64,000 bases of DNA from positions 1 through 64,000 of the IMG/VR virus record IMGVR_UViG_3300048583_000100. One strand, given 5' to 3'. The DNA is from a virus. A program made the translations under genes and the position numbers. Of this stretch, positions 15,512 through 24,518 are shown one piece after another. The stretch's first letter is position 1, and each line of letters begins with the position of its first letter. A model generated the notes under the pieces. The model was not told where the DNA came from. It did not search any database and worked only from the letters and a program-made list of their open reading frames with translations.

Positions 15512-16954
15512 TCAGGTCTTGCTTCGCCAAACTGGATCTGCTAGCGGCTTCCAGGCCTGTTCACTGATTGCCTTACCCTGATTCCAGATAGCTTCTAGAG
15601 ATGGGAAGGTTTTGATGAAGTCTGTTCCGCGTCTCGTGTCCATCTCGGAGAAAACAGAATAAGTGTTGGCGAGCTGAGCAGTATCCTGTGGTGTCGAATT
15701 GATCCAATCTACCAGACGATTGATCTGATCGACCTCCTCAATGTACAAATTACCGTTGACGTCGTATCCGCCCTGAGTCATCTCCTTGACTACAGCGATC
15801 ATCTTGTCGGCAAATACCTTTCGCTGTACGTCGTCAAGCAGCGTAATCTGCTGATGAGAAGGCCAGCGCAAGTAATTGACACTCAACGTAATGCGTGAGC
15901 GAGCACGATTCACATCGTACTTCTTTCTCAATGCGCAGACGAATCGAATGAAGTCGTCGAATGATTCGGAAGATAGTAGATCAACCGTCGTCATCATGCC
16001 CAATGTGACATCACTTGGTGTGTTGTCTAGAAGGTACGAAATGTTCTGGACATACAAATCCCAATCCATACCGAAGCGACTGTACTCTGCCTGCTCGCGA
16101 ACTGATTCTGCTGACGTGAAGATGATGACGCCTTTACACTTTTCGCGGATGTCATTGATGCTCTCAACAAGCTTCTCAACGAGCTTATGTGGAATACCCA
16201 TGTTCGTGTTGACTTCAAGCTTGAGTTCCTTACGAGGATTCTCTTTGATGTAGTCAAACACTCTCCACGTATTCTTGGACAGCAGTGGTTCGCCACCGGT
16301 AATGCGGAAGGTGTGAAGCGCCTGATAGAGTTCAGGCCACCATTCCCAGAACTTGTCGATGTACGGGTTGACTTCTGTGTGGTGATACGCAAGCTTACCC
16401 TGACCGCGAAGCCAGTCTAGATCATGATGGTTGTCACCATTGGCCAGCTTGTAACCGCCATGCTTGACAATCTCTTCCATCCAACGGGATGAAACGTCTG
16501 GGGAGCAGTAGGTGCACTTGAAGTTGCAAGTGTTTTCGAAAGCTACTTCGAGGTAGACGGGGTTGATGTTCTGTCCCAGTCCTGAATCAACGGCATTGTC
16601 AAAGTTTTCCCAGAGGCCCATGCCTACGTTAGCAGACTTGTAGTGGCGATCAGAGAAGTGTTCCTCACCAAGGTTCTCAATGTTCCAGCAGTAGTCGCAC
16701 TCTTTCGTCTGTACACCATCTAGCATGTCTTGACGAGCTGCGATCTTGGTCGGCGTATTGTGAAGGGCGGTCGAAGACTTCTCTAGGTCCTCAAGCTTGA
16801 TCTTGTGGGGCACTGGGTGGTGGCACGAGTGCGTGAAGCCGTTATAGAGCGTAGTAGTTGACGTCAGCCACTTCGCAGTACAAAACGTAGGTGAGACGGC
16901 ATTTAGCTTCTCAACCTTGTCTTTCAGTCTGGAGATTCTATCTTCGTTTGACAT
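15512..16954 (-). CDS. radical SAM protein (twitch-domain type)
   Basis: The 480-residue protein contains the radical SAM cluster motif C143-x3-C147-x2-C150 (NTCNFKCTYC) followed by the SAM-binding GGEP-like FRITGGEPLL. Extra cysteines upstream (C25, C44, C86, C89) look like an auxiliary cluster site, as in twitch/SPASM-type enzymes. These enzymes use S-adenosylmethionine and an iron-sulfur cluster to modify peptides, sugars or other small molecules. It is last in a late operon of glycosyltransferase-like genes, so it may modify a sugar or a peptide carrier. The substrate is unknown. Confidence 0.88.
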   Translation of the reverse strand: MSNEDRISRLKDKVEKLNAVSPTFCTAKWLTSTTTLYNGFTHSCHHPVPHKIKLEDLEKSSTALHNTPTKIAARQDMLDGVQTKECDYCWNIENLGEEHFSDRHYKSANVGMGLWENFDNAVDSGLGQNINPVYLEVAFENTCNFKCTYCSPDVSSRWMEEIVKHGGYKLANGDNHHDLDWLRGQGKLAYHHTEVNPYIDKFWEWWPELYQALHTFRITGGEPLLSKNTWRVFDYIKENPRKELKLEVNTNMGIPHKLVEKLVESINDIREKCKGVIIFTSAESVREQAEYSRFGMDWDLYVQNISYLLDNTPSDVTLGMMTTVDLLSSESFDDFIRFVCALRKKYDVNRARSRITLSVNYLRWPSHQQITLLDDVQRKVFADKMIAVVKEMTQGGYDVNGNLYIEEVDQINRLVDWINSTPQDTAQLANTYSVFSEMDTRRGTDFIKTFPSLEAIWNQGKAISEQAWKPLADPVWRSKT

Positions 16955-18465
16955 TAGAGTCCTCTAGCAAATATGTGATATCTGCTCTTGTTTGTTTTAC
17001 GCCACCACGAAGCAGAGTCTGCGAGGATAGCTGTGTAGAAATCTCGATTGTACTCGTCATCCAAGAAGAACTCGAAGGTATCTCTCTGAACAACTTCGGT
17101 GAAGATGATGTCGGTTGCTTCTTCGCTACCAAACGTAATGTCTTGAGTGACCATTGGTAGCATCGAATGTAAATCTTTGTCCTTGGTCGTTAGCGAAAGC
17201 GTTCGCAGTCTGGCAGGGAGCTTTCTGAAATACGACCACATGTCCTTCCCAAACATGAACCACATATCGTTCGAGCGATCATCTGCTGGGTTCTTGTTGA
17301 GCACAATACCCTCAAGAGGAATTTCGTAGAGCCAATGCTTAGCCCAGATGAAAACGTCTGGCCTGATAATCACGATGCGCTCGTAGTCTGAAGATGCAAA
17401 TAGGAAAGCCGCTCGCTCCCAGTGGCTCAACATGTATTCAACAGTATCCTGAAGCTTCGACTTCTTCTTCTTCATCTCACTCTTGAACTGTTCGAAGTTG
17501 TCAAGATGTACGTAGTCAGCTCTGACTATTCTAGCAAAGCGGTGGGCTTCAGGCGTGCCCCATGCAACGACAGCAACATCAGCATCGCCGAAAAGCGGTA
17601 GCGTAAGTAGGCCCGCGTGATAGTTTCTGATTTCACCCGAATAGATGACGAGAGTCTTGTTGCCTTTCTTTCTATTGAGACGCCCGGAACGATAGGTGAG
17701 CAGTGCTTCTTCGGTAATGTCATAGCTCCAAGATTGCACAGCGACCTTGTAGTTACCATGCTTCTTAGAAGTATTTACGATGTGCGCATCACGCCAATCA
17801 TCGTGCCGAGTATGGACATCCTGAATGCTCTTGATCTCCAGGTTGTTCGAAGGTCTAAAGAACGTGAGCGGTACATGCTCGAACATGAACTCAATGGGTA
17901 CTTGTGCGTAAGTGTTTACCTTGTTCGCCCACCATTTGTGCACGTCGCCCTGACGATTGGTCTGCCAATCATCGACTGAGATGTTTGAGAAGATTCTATC
18001 GAGGACTTCGAATGATGCAGCGAACATCGTATCAGCCTTGACATCATCGCGAGTGTTCCACATGATCTCAAGAACGTCTTCATCGTGCAGCGTCTGCTGT
18101 TTTGCCGTAGACTGCGGATCGATATAAAGGTCGGGTCGAACGACGATGATCTTCTTGTATCGCTTCCCACTAGCACGAATCATTTCCCAGCCAGCCAACC
18201 AGCGATGCACCATGTGATCGCTATATCTTTTGGTCGTAAAGCATTCTGCTGGCTCGATAAGAATGGTAGCGTTTGGTAGCAGCTTTCTAATGCGCTCTTC
18301 GGTTACGTCTTCCTGAATATCGATGCCGAGCAGATCGTTCTTGATTGAGACCTTATCCCACGTACTAACATAGACATCAACCGAATCGTTGATGAACTTC
18401 ATTGTCGGCAAGCACTGCTCTAGAAAGCGTAGCTCGCCTGAGATAAGAACGGCTTGACACTTCAT
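16954..18465 (-). CDS. tandem-domain glycosyltransferase-like protein
   Basis: The 503-residue protein seems to contain two copies of one domain. The first starts MKCQAVLISGELRFLEQCLP and has KIIVVRPDLYID near residue 130. The second starts KTLVIYSGEIRNYHAGLLTL near residue 268 and has RIVIIRPDVFIWA near 365. The SGE-R start and the RPD motif occur in phage and capsule-type glycosyltransferase-like families of GT-A fold. It overlaps the radical SAM gene by one base and lies in the same late operon. The sugar substrate is unknown. Confidence 0.7.
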   Translation of the reverse strand: MKCQAVLISGELRFLEQCLPTMKFINDSVDVYVSTWDKVSIKNDLLGIDIQEDVTEERIRKLLPNATILIEPAECFTTKRYSDHMVHRWLAGWEMIRASGKRYKKIIVVRPDLYIDPQSTAKQQTLHDEDVLEIMWNTRDDVKADTMFAASFEVLDRIFSNISVDDWQTNRQGDVHKWWANKVNTYAQVPIEFMFEHVPLTFFRPSNNLEIKSIQDVHTRHDDWRDAHIVNTSKKHGNYKVAVQSWSYDITEEALLTYRSGRLNRKKGNKTLVIYSGEIRNYHAGLLTLPLFGDADVAVVAWGTPEAHRFARIVRADYVHLDNFEQFKSEMKKKKSKLQDTVEYMLSHWERAAFLFASSDYERIVIIRPDVFIWAKHWLYEIPLEGIVLNKNPADDRSNDMWFMFGKDMWSYFRKLPARLRTLSLTTKDKDLHSMLPMVTQDITFGSEEATDIIFTEVVQRDTFEFFLDDEYNRDFYTAILADSASWWRKTNKSRYHIFARGL

Positions 18466-18468
18466 TCG

Positions 18469-19029
18469 TTAAAGCCAGACCCACGCTGCGCATTCTTCAA
18501 TGGTGACCATTCGAGGAGATACGCGCCCGCAGAATTCGTCTACCGCTTGGATGCAGCCTGGGAACATATCGAAGTAATCGTCGAACACGATGATGCCATC
18601 CTTAGCCATGAATCGATGCCACGTGTTAATGTCATCTCGAACAGCTTCATAGGTGTGAACGCAGTCGATAAAGAGCAGATCAATCTTCTTGGAGAAATTG
18701 AGGTACTCTACGTTGAGTGGCATGTAAGCACGAACAGTTTCAAGGTTCACCACTTCGCTCGTATTGCGCAGGAATTCCTGGTACGAGTATGGGCGGGATC
18801 GATCACCTAGGCAGGTGTCGGGAATCTCCTGCGGCTGATCCGGGAACATGTCAAAGCACGTCAGCTTGACATTATTCGGCTTGTTCATTCCCATCGCATA
18901 TGCGCTGCGACCACAGAAGCTGCCAACTTCAACGATCCATCCGTTGAACGGTACCTGGGCGGCAAGAATAGCCAGTCGTTCAAGCTTCTTCTCAGAGCTC
19001 CAACCGGGGATGTTTGTATTCAGCTTCAT
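18469..19029 (-). CDS. SAM-dependent methyltransferase (class I, Methyltransf_24-like)
   Basis: The 186-residue protein has motif I VEVGSFCGRSAYAMG, then KLTCFDMFPD (motif II acidic residue), then LLFIDCVHTYEAVRDDI and DGIIVFDDYFD. This is the pattern of class I methyltransferases that often act on sugars or small molecules in glycan clusters. It lies between two glycosyltransferase-like genes and overlaps the upstream one by ATGA, so a role in methylating a sugar is likely but inferred. Confidence 0.85.
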   Translation of the reverse strand: MKLNTNIPGWSSEKKLERLAILAAQVPFNGWIVEVGSFCGRSAYAMGMNKPNNVKLTCFDMFPDQPQEIPDTCLGDRSRPYSYQEFLRNTSEVVNLETVRAYMPLNVEYLNFSKKIDLLFIDCVHTYEAVRDDINTWHRFMAKDGIIVFDDYFDMFPGCIQAVDEFCGRVSPRMVTIEECAAWVWL

Positions 19030-20003
19030 TGATCAACCTCAATTTCGGTGGCAAGCGGATTCATCGTGCGCTTTGGTGGTTCGTAGACAGACTTGAAGAA
19101 GCGAGACTGCTCTTCATTGAAGTTGGCTATCGTCATACCCAGCTCTCTGTTGAGTGGAATGATTAGTTCGGCGCTCTCTTTACGAAGCTCGTTGTTGTTC
19201 CATCTTAGTTTGGTGCGGGGGCACCAATGCGTACACTCTATTTCTGGGAAGTCTGCAAAGCGCCAAATGATGTGATCATCCCAATACTTCTTAAACCACT
19301 CGTAGTCAGAAATTTGAGAGATGTCAAACGTCTTGTCGATGTTGGCCATATAGATACCGAGACGAGTACCGTAGATAGCCCAATCACCATTCTCTACGTC
19401 AGCCCCGATTGTTGCCCAGATAAGCAGACGACGGTAATTCTTTTCGTGCAGGTACTTGTTGATGACACCCTCACCAGCTTTGACACCACGATCCAGAGTC
19501 ATCTTGACACCTTCACGGAAGCCAGCTCTAAATGCTTGGAATGGAGAACCATTTGGGCACGTATCAGTGTAGACACCATTTAGCTGAACGTACTTGTCGT
19601 CCCAGCAGAAGTCGACCTTCTCTGCGTCATTTGTGGCATTCTCATGGGTGCGCATATTGAGAACGAATTCTTTCGTCCACAGCTTTGCCCCGCCGTTGCC
19701 ATAGCAAAGTCCATTGATGACATTGCGACCAGCCCAGCTGAGAGTCTTGTCGTGAAGCTTCTCTGGGATTTCGATCTGGAGATCGAAGAATTCAGGATAG
19801 ACGATGTTGTCACCGTCAATCGTGATAAAGCGTTCCGTTTCCGATTGTTCTGCACATGCCTTGTGGGCACTGTCGAAACCCTTGACGCCATCTACTCGCT
19901 TAGCCCATGGAGCTAGCTCTTGTATTTTGGCCCAATACTCTTCTTTCTGAGGTTCATCGTATGAGATGTAGAAGAGGTCAAACTCGGTGATTGCTTGCTT
20001 CAT
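19026..20003 (-). CDS. glycosyltransferase-like protein
   Basis: The 325-residue protein is a paralogue of the N-terminal domain of the fusion at 7876-9231. Shared markers are FYISYDEPQ, KRVDGVKGFDSAH, a DxD-like TIDGDN, GNGGAKLWTKEF and SPFQAFRAGFREG. The DGDN motif is placed as the metal-binding site of a GT-A fold. Unlike its paralogue it lacks the methyltransferase half; the separate methyltransferase gene lies immediately downstream, which mirrors the fusion. Confidence 0.7.
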   Translation of the reverse strand: MKQAITEFDLFYISYDEPQKEEYWAKIQELAPWAKRVDGVKGFDSAHKACAEQSETERFITIDGDNIVYPEFFDLQIEIPEKLHDKTLSWAGRNVINGLCYGNGGAKLWTKEFVLNMRTHENATNDAEKVDFCWDDKYVQLNGVYTDTCPNGSPFQAFRAGFREGVKMTLDRGVKAGEGVINKYLHEKNYRRLLIWATIGADVENGDWAIYGTRLGIYMANIDKTFDISQISDYEWFKKYWDDHIIWRFADFPEIECTHWCPRTKLRWNNNELRKESAELIIPLNRELGMTIANFNEEQSRFFKSVYEPPKRTMNPLATEIEVDQ

Positions 20004-20649
20004 GACGTATGATGACCATTTTGATGTTTGATTTGGCAGTGTAGACAGAGGTGTCTTCTGCTTGAGGAAGATGTAGAACTAGCGGGTTAGGCCACTCACT
20101 TAGGCCATTTGCGGCAGTGATCTCGTTCATGATATTTACATCCAGCGAGAAAGCGCATTTCAGGAAGGTTGGGTTTCCCTCGGCGGTGAAGTACAGTTTA
20201 GCAGGTTCCTTCCACCTGCTGATCCGCTCTCCATTGAAATGAATCAACACTGCGTCAGGTACCTTACCAATCTCAACCCTGATGTCTACATTTTCAGAGT
20301 CTTCCTCGGGAACTTCCTGCATGACAAGACCTTCGACTCTTTCGTACTTTAGCTTCGATAGATCGCGGCTATCCATGAGGATGTATTCGTCACCCCGCTT
20401 GATAGCAAGCCATCGGCCTGGACGCTTCTTGCCGCTCGTGAAGTCTTCAGCTAGGTCTTTGTCGATTGGGATGCTGACCATATTCTCGCCCGCTTGTGGG
20501 CGACGAGAGATGCTCATGATGCGGCCGTGTCGCACGCCTACATGCGCGTAAAATTGGACTGGCTGGCGTTCTACTGGAAGAGTCACATTGATCTCATTCA
20601 CAGTCTGTGTGATGTCAATCTTGCCTAGAATACTGATCGGCGCACTCAT
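19978..20649 (-). CDS. unknown protein of the late glycan operon
   Basis: The 223-residue protein starts at MSAPISILGKIDITQ, where the ATG overlaps the preceding stop (ATGA). It is rich in beta-type segments (EINVTLPVERQPVQFYAHVG, VDIRVEIGKVPDAVLIHFNG) and looks like a two-domain beta protein, possibly a virion or carbohydrate-binding component. No family is recognised. It overlaps the next gene by 26 bases. Confidence 0.7.
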   Translation of the reverse strand: MSAPISILGKIDITQTVNEINVTLPVERQPVQFYAHVGVRHGRIMSISRRPQAGENMVSIPIDKDLAEDFTSGKKRPGRWLAIKRGDEYILMDSRDLSKLKYERVEGLVMQEVPEEDSENVDIRVEIGKVPDAVLIHFNGERISRWKEPAKLYFTAEGNPTFLKCAFSLDVNIMNEITAANGLSEWPNPLVLHLPQAEDTSVYTAKSNIKMVIIRHEASNHRV

Positions 20650-21506
20650 ATGCCCAACTTCCTTTCCATAGTCGCGATCATCTTGTCTGTCACGAATTCT
20701 TTTACGTGATAGTGGAACGGTAGCGTCTGCTTGTAATTGCCTATCATGATCGAGCAATCGCGGCCGAAGTAACTGGGAATCATTTTCGTCCAATCTTCAA
20801 CCATAAACCGATTGTCTGTCCAGCCCTGTAGCTGACTCTTCATGTGCACAAAGGTTGGTAGGTTTAGATGAGGCGTACGATTGTGCTCTTCGTAATTCAG
20901 AATCTTGGCAGCGATTGCGAACACTACGTCAGTGGACACGATCTTAGGACGGTTGTCTGGCCCCAGGAACTCATAGAAGTATCGTTCCCAATTGTTGAAG
21001 ATGTCTTCTGCTAGTTGGAACAGTTCGTAGTTGACATCGTTCTTCTTGAAGTAGAACATCGCCGTGTAAACGTTTGGAAGTCCAGACTCTGTATACGTCT
21101 TGCGGTAGAAGTCGCTGGTGATCTTCTCACCTCTGTACGAGATGGGAGCAGTACAGAAGATACCATCACTGTAAGACATCGCGTCCCACCAAGCGCTAAC
21201 GTCAGAAGGAAAGAGCATGTCGGCATCAAGCTTAATGGTCTCTTCGTAAGGCGTCATGTAGATAGCCTTCCACTCATTCTCTAGCTTCCATGATGATTTC
21301 TCAGCATGATCTTTCCAGGGAATTTCGACGATCTCGTCAAACACTTTCTTGTACTTGGGGTTGACAGTCTTCAGCTCTTCACTAGTAACGCCGATAGAAA
21401 GCTTCGAAAACTCTTTTGGCTGAGAGATTTTCAGTGAGAGCGCAAGAGCGTACGCAAGCCGCTGGTAGGCCTGTCCTTGAGCAATAGTAAAGTACCCTCT
21501 GCTCAT
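20646..21506 (-). CDS. glycosyltransferase-like protein
   Basis: The 286-residue protein starts MSRGYFTIAQGQAYQRLAYA and has a DxD motif in ETIKLDADMLFPSD near residue 93. The DxD, the preceding helix and later segments such as FYFKKNDVNYELFQLAEDI match its neighbour at 21503-22387, which also starts MSRG. The pair are probably duplicated GT-A-type enzymes. The start is at an ATGA overlap; a longer frame reaching 21605 lies inside the upstream gene. Confidence 0.7.
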   Translation of the reverse strand: MSRGYFTIAQGQAYQRLAYALALSLKISQPKEFSKLSIGVTSEELKTVNPKYKKVFDEIVEIPWKDHAEKSSWKLENEWKAIYMTPYEETIKLDADMLFPSDVSAWWDAMSYSDGIFCTAPISYRGEKITSDFYRKTYTESGLPNVYTAMFYFKKNDVNYELFQLAEDIFNNWERYFYEFLGPDNRPKIVSTDVVFAIAAKILNYEEHNRTPHLNLPTFVHMKSQLQGWTDNRFMVEDWTKMIPSYFGRDCSIMIGNYKQTLPFHYHVKEFVTDKMIATMERKLGI

Positions 21507-22387
21507 GACAGAGTCTCCATGATAGCGTCCATGTTGTTCAACAGCGATAGCTTGTTCATGCAGTGCACGTTGACTCCGCTCAACCTTGTTACGTAGAACT
21601 TCCAAGTCTCGGCTGGATCGTTAGCGAATAGTGACAGATCGGTTGGAGAGTGGATTGCAAAGAACTGGTCAGTGTCGAGTGATGTCAGAATAGACGGGAT
21701 GGGGAGAGGTGACACTGAATCATTGCCATCTACGAAGCCGTTAAGGATGTGAATGGCTATTGAGAAGGCGTAATCGTTTCTGAAGAGCGTACCTGGAATT
21801 TCGTAGAGCATCACGTAGTACTGCCAGTTCTCTTTGATGAAGTCAACCAAATCGAATAGTAGCTTTGCCTTGTCACCCTTTCTAAAGTAGATGACGGTTG
21901 CCCAGTACATTCTGATGCCAAAGAGATTAAGCCTGAACTCGTGCCCCTGCATGGGAGTATGAAGTAGACTTGTGGCATCGCGATTGATCATCACCTCTTC
22001 ATCGTTACCCCAGACGGCATTGAGTGCGCCATTACATACGAGGTAATCGACGTCAATCAAGAGCGTCTCGTCAAATGGTGAGAGTGAATAGACGCTCGAC
22101 CGCGTTTCGTTCTTAAAGGTCGATTCGACTCCATGGTATTTGGTGTCGCGATAGACGCGAGAGTTTTCAAACCGCTGTTCGGTCTTTGGTAGCAGAATGA
22201 CTCGATCGATATTGTCAAGTTTCCACTTGTGCTTACCGAGCTGCGAGTTTCGGCTGTCTTCGTCAGTGATCAGCGCGATTGGAATTCCAGGCATATTCTT
22301 GCGGATGAACGCAGCTGCCATCACGGCAAGCTGAACATAGTCAACCTTGGAGTTGTTTACTCCGAAAAGAACGATACCTCTGGACAT
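21503..22387 (-). CDS. glycosyltransferase-like protein
   Basis: The 294-residue protein begins MSRGIVLFGVNNSKVDYVQL and has ETLLIDVDYLVCNG near residue 110, a DxD in the same context as in the downstream paralogue. YFRKGDKAKLLFDLVDFIKE matches the other protein's FYFKKNDVNYELFQLAEDI. A role in sugar transfer is inferred from the motif and the company it keeps. Confidence 0.7.
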   Translation of the reverse strand: MSRGIVLFGVNNSKVDYVQLAVMAAAFIRKNMPGIPIALITDEDSRNSQLGKHKWKLDNIDRVILLPKTEQRFENSRVYRDTKYHGVESTFKNETRSSVYSLSPFDETLLIDVDYLVCNGALNAVWGNDEEVMINRDATSLLHTPMQGHEFRLNLFGIRMYWATVIYFRKGDKAKLLFDLVDFIKENWQYYVMLYEIPGTLFRNDYAFSIAIHILNGFVDGNDSVSPLPIPSILTSLDTDQFFAIHSPTDLSLFANDPAETWKFYVTRLSGVNVHCMNKLSLLNNMDAIMETLS

Positions 22388-22770
22388 CAGCGTGCCCCTA
22401 CTACAGCCTTAGTGGTTCTCGCTTTGCCCAGAGTCTTTATCTGGATTGTGTAATCGTTGAGCGCCTCAGAATAGATATCGAGAATCTTCTGGTAGAACTC
22501 TGAAATGTCTTCGATCTGAATTGGATTCGCGTTCACGTCCAGAAGAGTCACAGACGTTTTGCCGCCTGTAACAAGAGCGGCAGCGAAAGAAATTAGAGCG
22601 GGATTGATCTGGAAAGTGCCGCCGGACGTGGCATACACTAGCGCATTCTCTAGCTTGAGCCGCGCATTCTGCTTTTGAATATTCAGGGTCGTGCGATAGT
22701 TGGCGTGTACCAACGCCTCTTCTAGACGCGTATCTATGGCAGCCTGAAGGTCATGATTCGGTTTCTGCAT
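22387..22770 (-). CDS. unknown protein, first gene of the late glycan operon
   Basis: The 127-residue protein is mostly helical, with an N-terminal coiled-coil-like stretch (LQAAIDTRLEEALVHANYRT) and IEDISEFYQKILDIYSEALN. It begins 45 bases downstream of a late promoter, so it is expressed late and may be a virion or assembly protein. It overlaps the next gene by one base. Confidence 0.75.
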   Translation of the reverse strand: MQKPNHDLQAAIDTRLEEALVHANYRTTLNIQKQNARLKLENALVYATSGGTFQINPALISFAAALVTGGKTSVTLLDVNANPIQIEDISEFYQKILDIYSEALNDYTIQIKTLGKARTTKAVVGAR

Positions 22771-22787
22771 TATCTGATTCCATATGA

Positions 22788-22816
22788 AAGAGGAGCCGTT
22801 GTGAACGGCTCCTCTT
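22788..22816 (-). terminator. 13-bp perfect hairpin, terminator of the virion gene
   Basis: AAGAGGAGCCGTT pairs with AACGGCTCCTCTT around GTG. It lies after the virion gene at 22849-24360. The overlapping late promoter would start transcripts at or inside this hairpin, so the operon's mRNA may begin with a stem-loop. Confidence 0.75.
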
Positions 22817-22823
22817 ATTTATC
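22816..22823 (-). promoter_or_regulatory. late promoter GATAAATA for the glycan operon
   Basis: This T4-type late -10 element lies 45 bases upstream of the 127-aa gene, abutting the hairpin at 22788-22816. It would drive the run of genes down to the radical SAM gene. Confidence 0.75.
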
Positions 22824-22848
22824 TAACCTGCAATCACGCTAGAATTGA

Positions 22849-24360
22849 TCAGGCTCCTGACTCTGTGAACGTACCGCTGTGGGCTACGACAGGTGCGGCG
22901 ATGCCTGGGCTGTTGCAGTTTTCAGCAGATGCGTAGTACACACCAATTTCAGAAGCAAGAGCGCCGTTAAGCTGAGTATCTGTCGTGTCATTTTGACCAG
23001 GTAGACCGGTGGTTACGTTCAACAGACGGTATTCAATTGCAAACGTTACACGATAGTTCAGACCAGAGACCGCCTTGCGAGCACGGATGATCATACCACC
23101 GTTAGTTGGCGTCGAGTAGACGAAAATGTTGCCCGGTGTATCAAGTACGTCGCGCTGGAAAATGGTCTGATACGTGCTGTTGAGATCGTAGTATCCCAAG
23201 TACTCGGTGCCACCATCAACTACGGGTAGGTACGTTGGGGTGAAGCTTGGCGAGCGGTATGCTGGCGTAGTCTTGACACCGTAGTAGTCAAAGCAGAAGC
23301 CAGAGAAGGCGTTGAGGAAGATTTCCCAATCCTGCTCCACATTAGAAGGTGAACCTTCCGAAGGTGTGAAGCTTGGTTCGAATTGAATCAGTCCACCAGC
23401 ATTGAAGAATGCTTCGGCGGCGGCCTCGTCTTCAAAGTCAACCGTCACTGTGTGGATGTATTCGTCAACAGCAGTTGGGATGTTTAGGTCGAAGCCAAGA
23501 GATGTGTCACGAACTGGGCCACCCTCATTGCTGTATTCCGACTGACCAGCGCCAAGAGAGAAGCGATGCAGCTCAAGTGCGTCAAGAGCAGCTTCAGTTG
23601 CCAAGTATGCATCAGTTAGAGCAGTAGTGCTAAGACCGCCGTAACCAGCAGCAATGTTTGCGATTGTGCCAGTACCAGAAACGAAGTTGTTGTACGCATT
23701 GGCAAGGGAATTGCCTGGGCTATTAGGCAGCCCATCGTTGACAAAGCCCACAAGCGAAGTTTCCGATTCGTCGAGACCTGTCTGGCGAAGAGCCTTACGT
23801 AGACGAGAGATAGCAATCGCCCAAGCATTGTTGTTGAACGTGCGTGGGAATACTTCGCCGCCTGGCAGATCTGCTTCACGAGCAATCGACGTCGAATCTA
23901 GTGCACCACTGGCATTATATGTTGGTACCCAGTCGGTTTGACCCCAACCCCAAACGGTGGTTGGTACTACGTCACCTGGTTCTGGACCATCAGGCGTACC
24001 AATAATGCGGTTGATTCGTGCAGCGAATCCGATTGGACCAACTGTTGGGCTGTAATCGCCCAGACCGAATGCAGCGTCAGCACAAACGTTCTTCCACTCA
24101 GTGCCATCCCAAATCTTCAGGCACTCGTCGGCAGTACTGTACCAAAGCTGACCAGTAGTCGGCGCTGGTGGCGAATCGAAGTACGCGAAGTTCTCAAGAA
24201 GCTTAAGGAAGTTTTCCTGCTGGAACAGACCATAGTTGTTAAGGCCCTTACCAGTCAGAACCAGTGAAGTAGAAGCAGCGTCAAATGTGCGCTCTGCTAC
24301 GGTGATAGCTGGCTTACCGCCTGGGCTGCCAGTGCTGGACCAATTTACGATGTAGCTCAT
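22849..24360 (-). CDS. virion protein, probable tail fibre or baseplate-associated
   Basis: The 503-residue protein starts MSYIVNWSSTG after a GGAG site. Residues 20-85 hold LTGKGLNNYG, then QENFLKLLENFA, then P-x-P-x-x-G-x-LWY...KIWDGTEWKNV. This N-terminal module is common in phage tail-associated structural proteins. The remainder is low in charge and rich in Ser, Thr, Asn and Gly, as in fibres. A late promoter lies 78 bases upstream. The exact virion location is not determined. Confidence 0.8.
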   Translation of the reverse strand: MSYIVNWSSTGSPGGKPAITVAERTFDAASTSLVLTGKGLNNYGLFQQENFLKLLENFAYFDSPPAPTTGQLWYSTADECLKIWDGTEWKNVCADAAFGLGDYSPTVGPIGFAARINRIIGTPDGPEPGDVVPTTVWGWGQTDWVPTYNASGALDSTSIAREADLPGGEVFPRTFNNNAWAIAISRLRKALRQTGLDESETSLVGFVNDGLPNSPGNSLANAYNNFVSGTGTIANIAAGYGGLSTTALTDAYLATEAALDALELHRFSLGAGQSEYSNEGGPVRDTSLGFDLNIPTAVDEYIHTVTVDFEDEAAAEAFFNAGGLIQFEPSFTPSEGSPSNVEQDWEIFLNAFSGFCFDYYGVKTTPAYRSPSFTPTYLPVVDGGTEYLGYYDLNSTYQTIFQRDVLDTPGNIFVYSTPTNGGMIIRARKAVSGLNYRVTFAIEYRLLNVTTGLPGQNDTTDTQLNGALASEIGVYYASAENCNSPGIAAPVVAHSGTFTESGA

Positions 24361-24438
24361 GTCGTCTCCAATGCGCCGGTTCACATGTAAGTTTTCTCAG
24401 CATGCCGGTATTGATTAGCTGAGGGTGATTATCCTGCG

Positions 24439-24446
24439 TATTTATT
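24439..24446 (-). promoter_or_regulatory. late promoter AATAAATA
   Basis: This late -10-like element lies 78 bases upstream of the virion gene start, just after the terminator that ends phoH. Confidence 0.65.
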
Positions 24447-24453
24447 GGACAGC

Positions 24454-24495
24454 GAAAAAGCGCTGGGGCCGGCCCTCCTTTAGAACCGACCCCAG
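24454..24495 (-). terminator. rho-independent terminator after phoH
   Basis: CTGGGGTCGG pairs with CCGGCCCCAG (one mismatch) on the minus strand, followed by CGCTTTTT. Confidence 0.8.
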
Positions 24496-24518
24496 GTCTA
24501 TTGACGAAGTGCTTCCGC

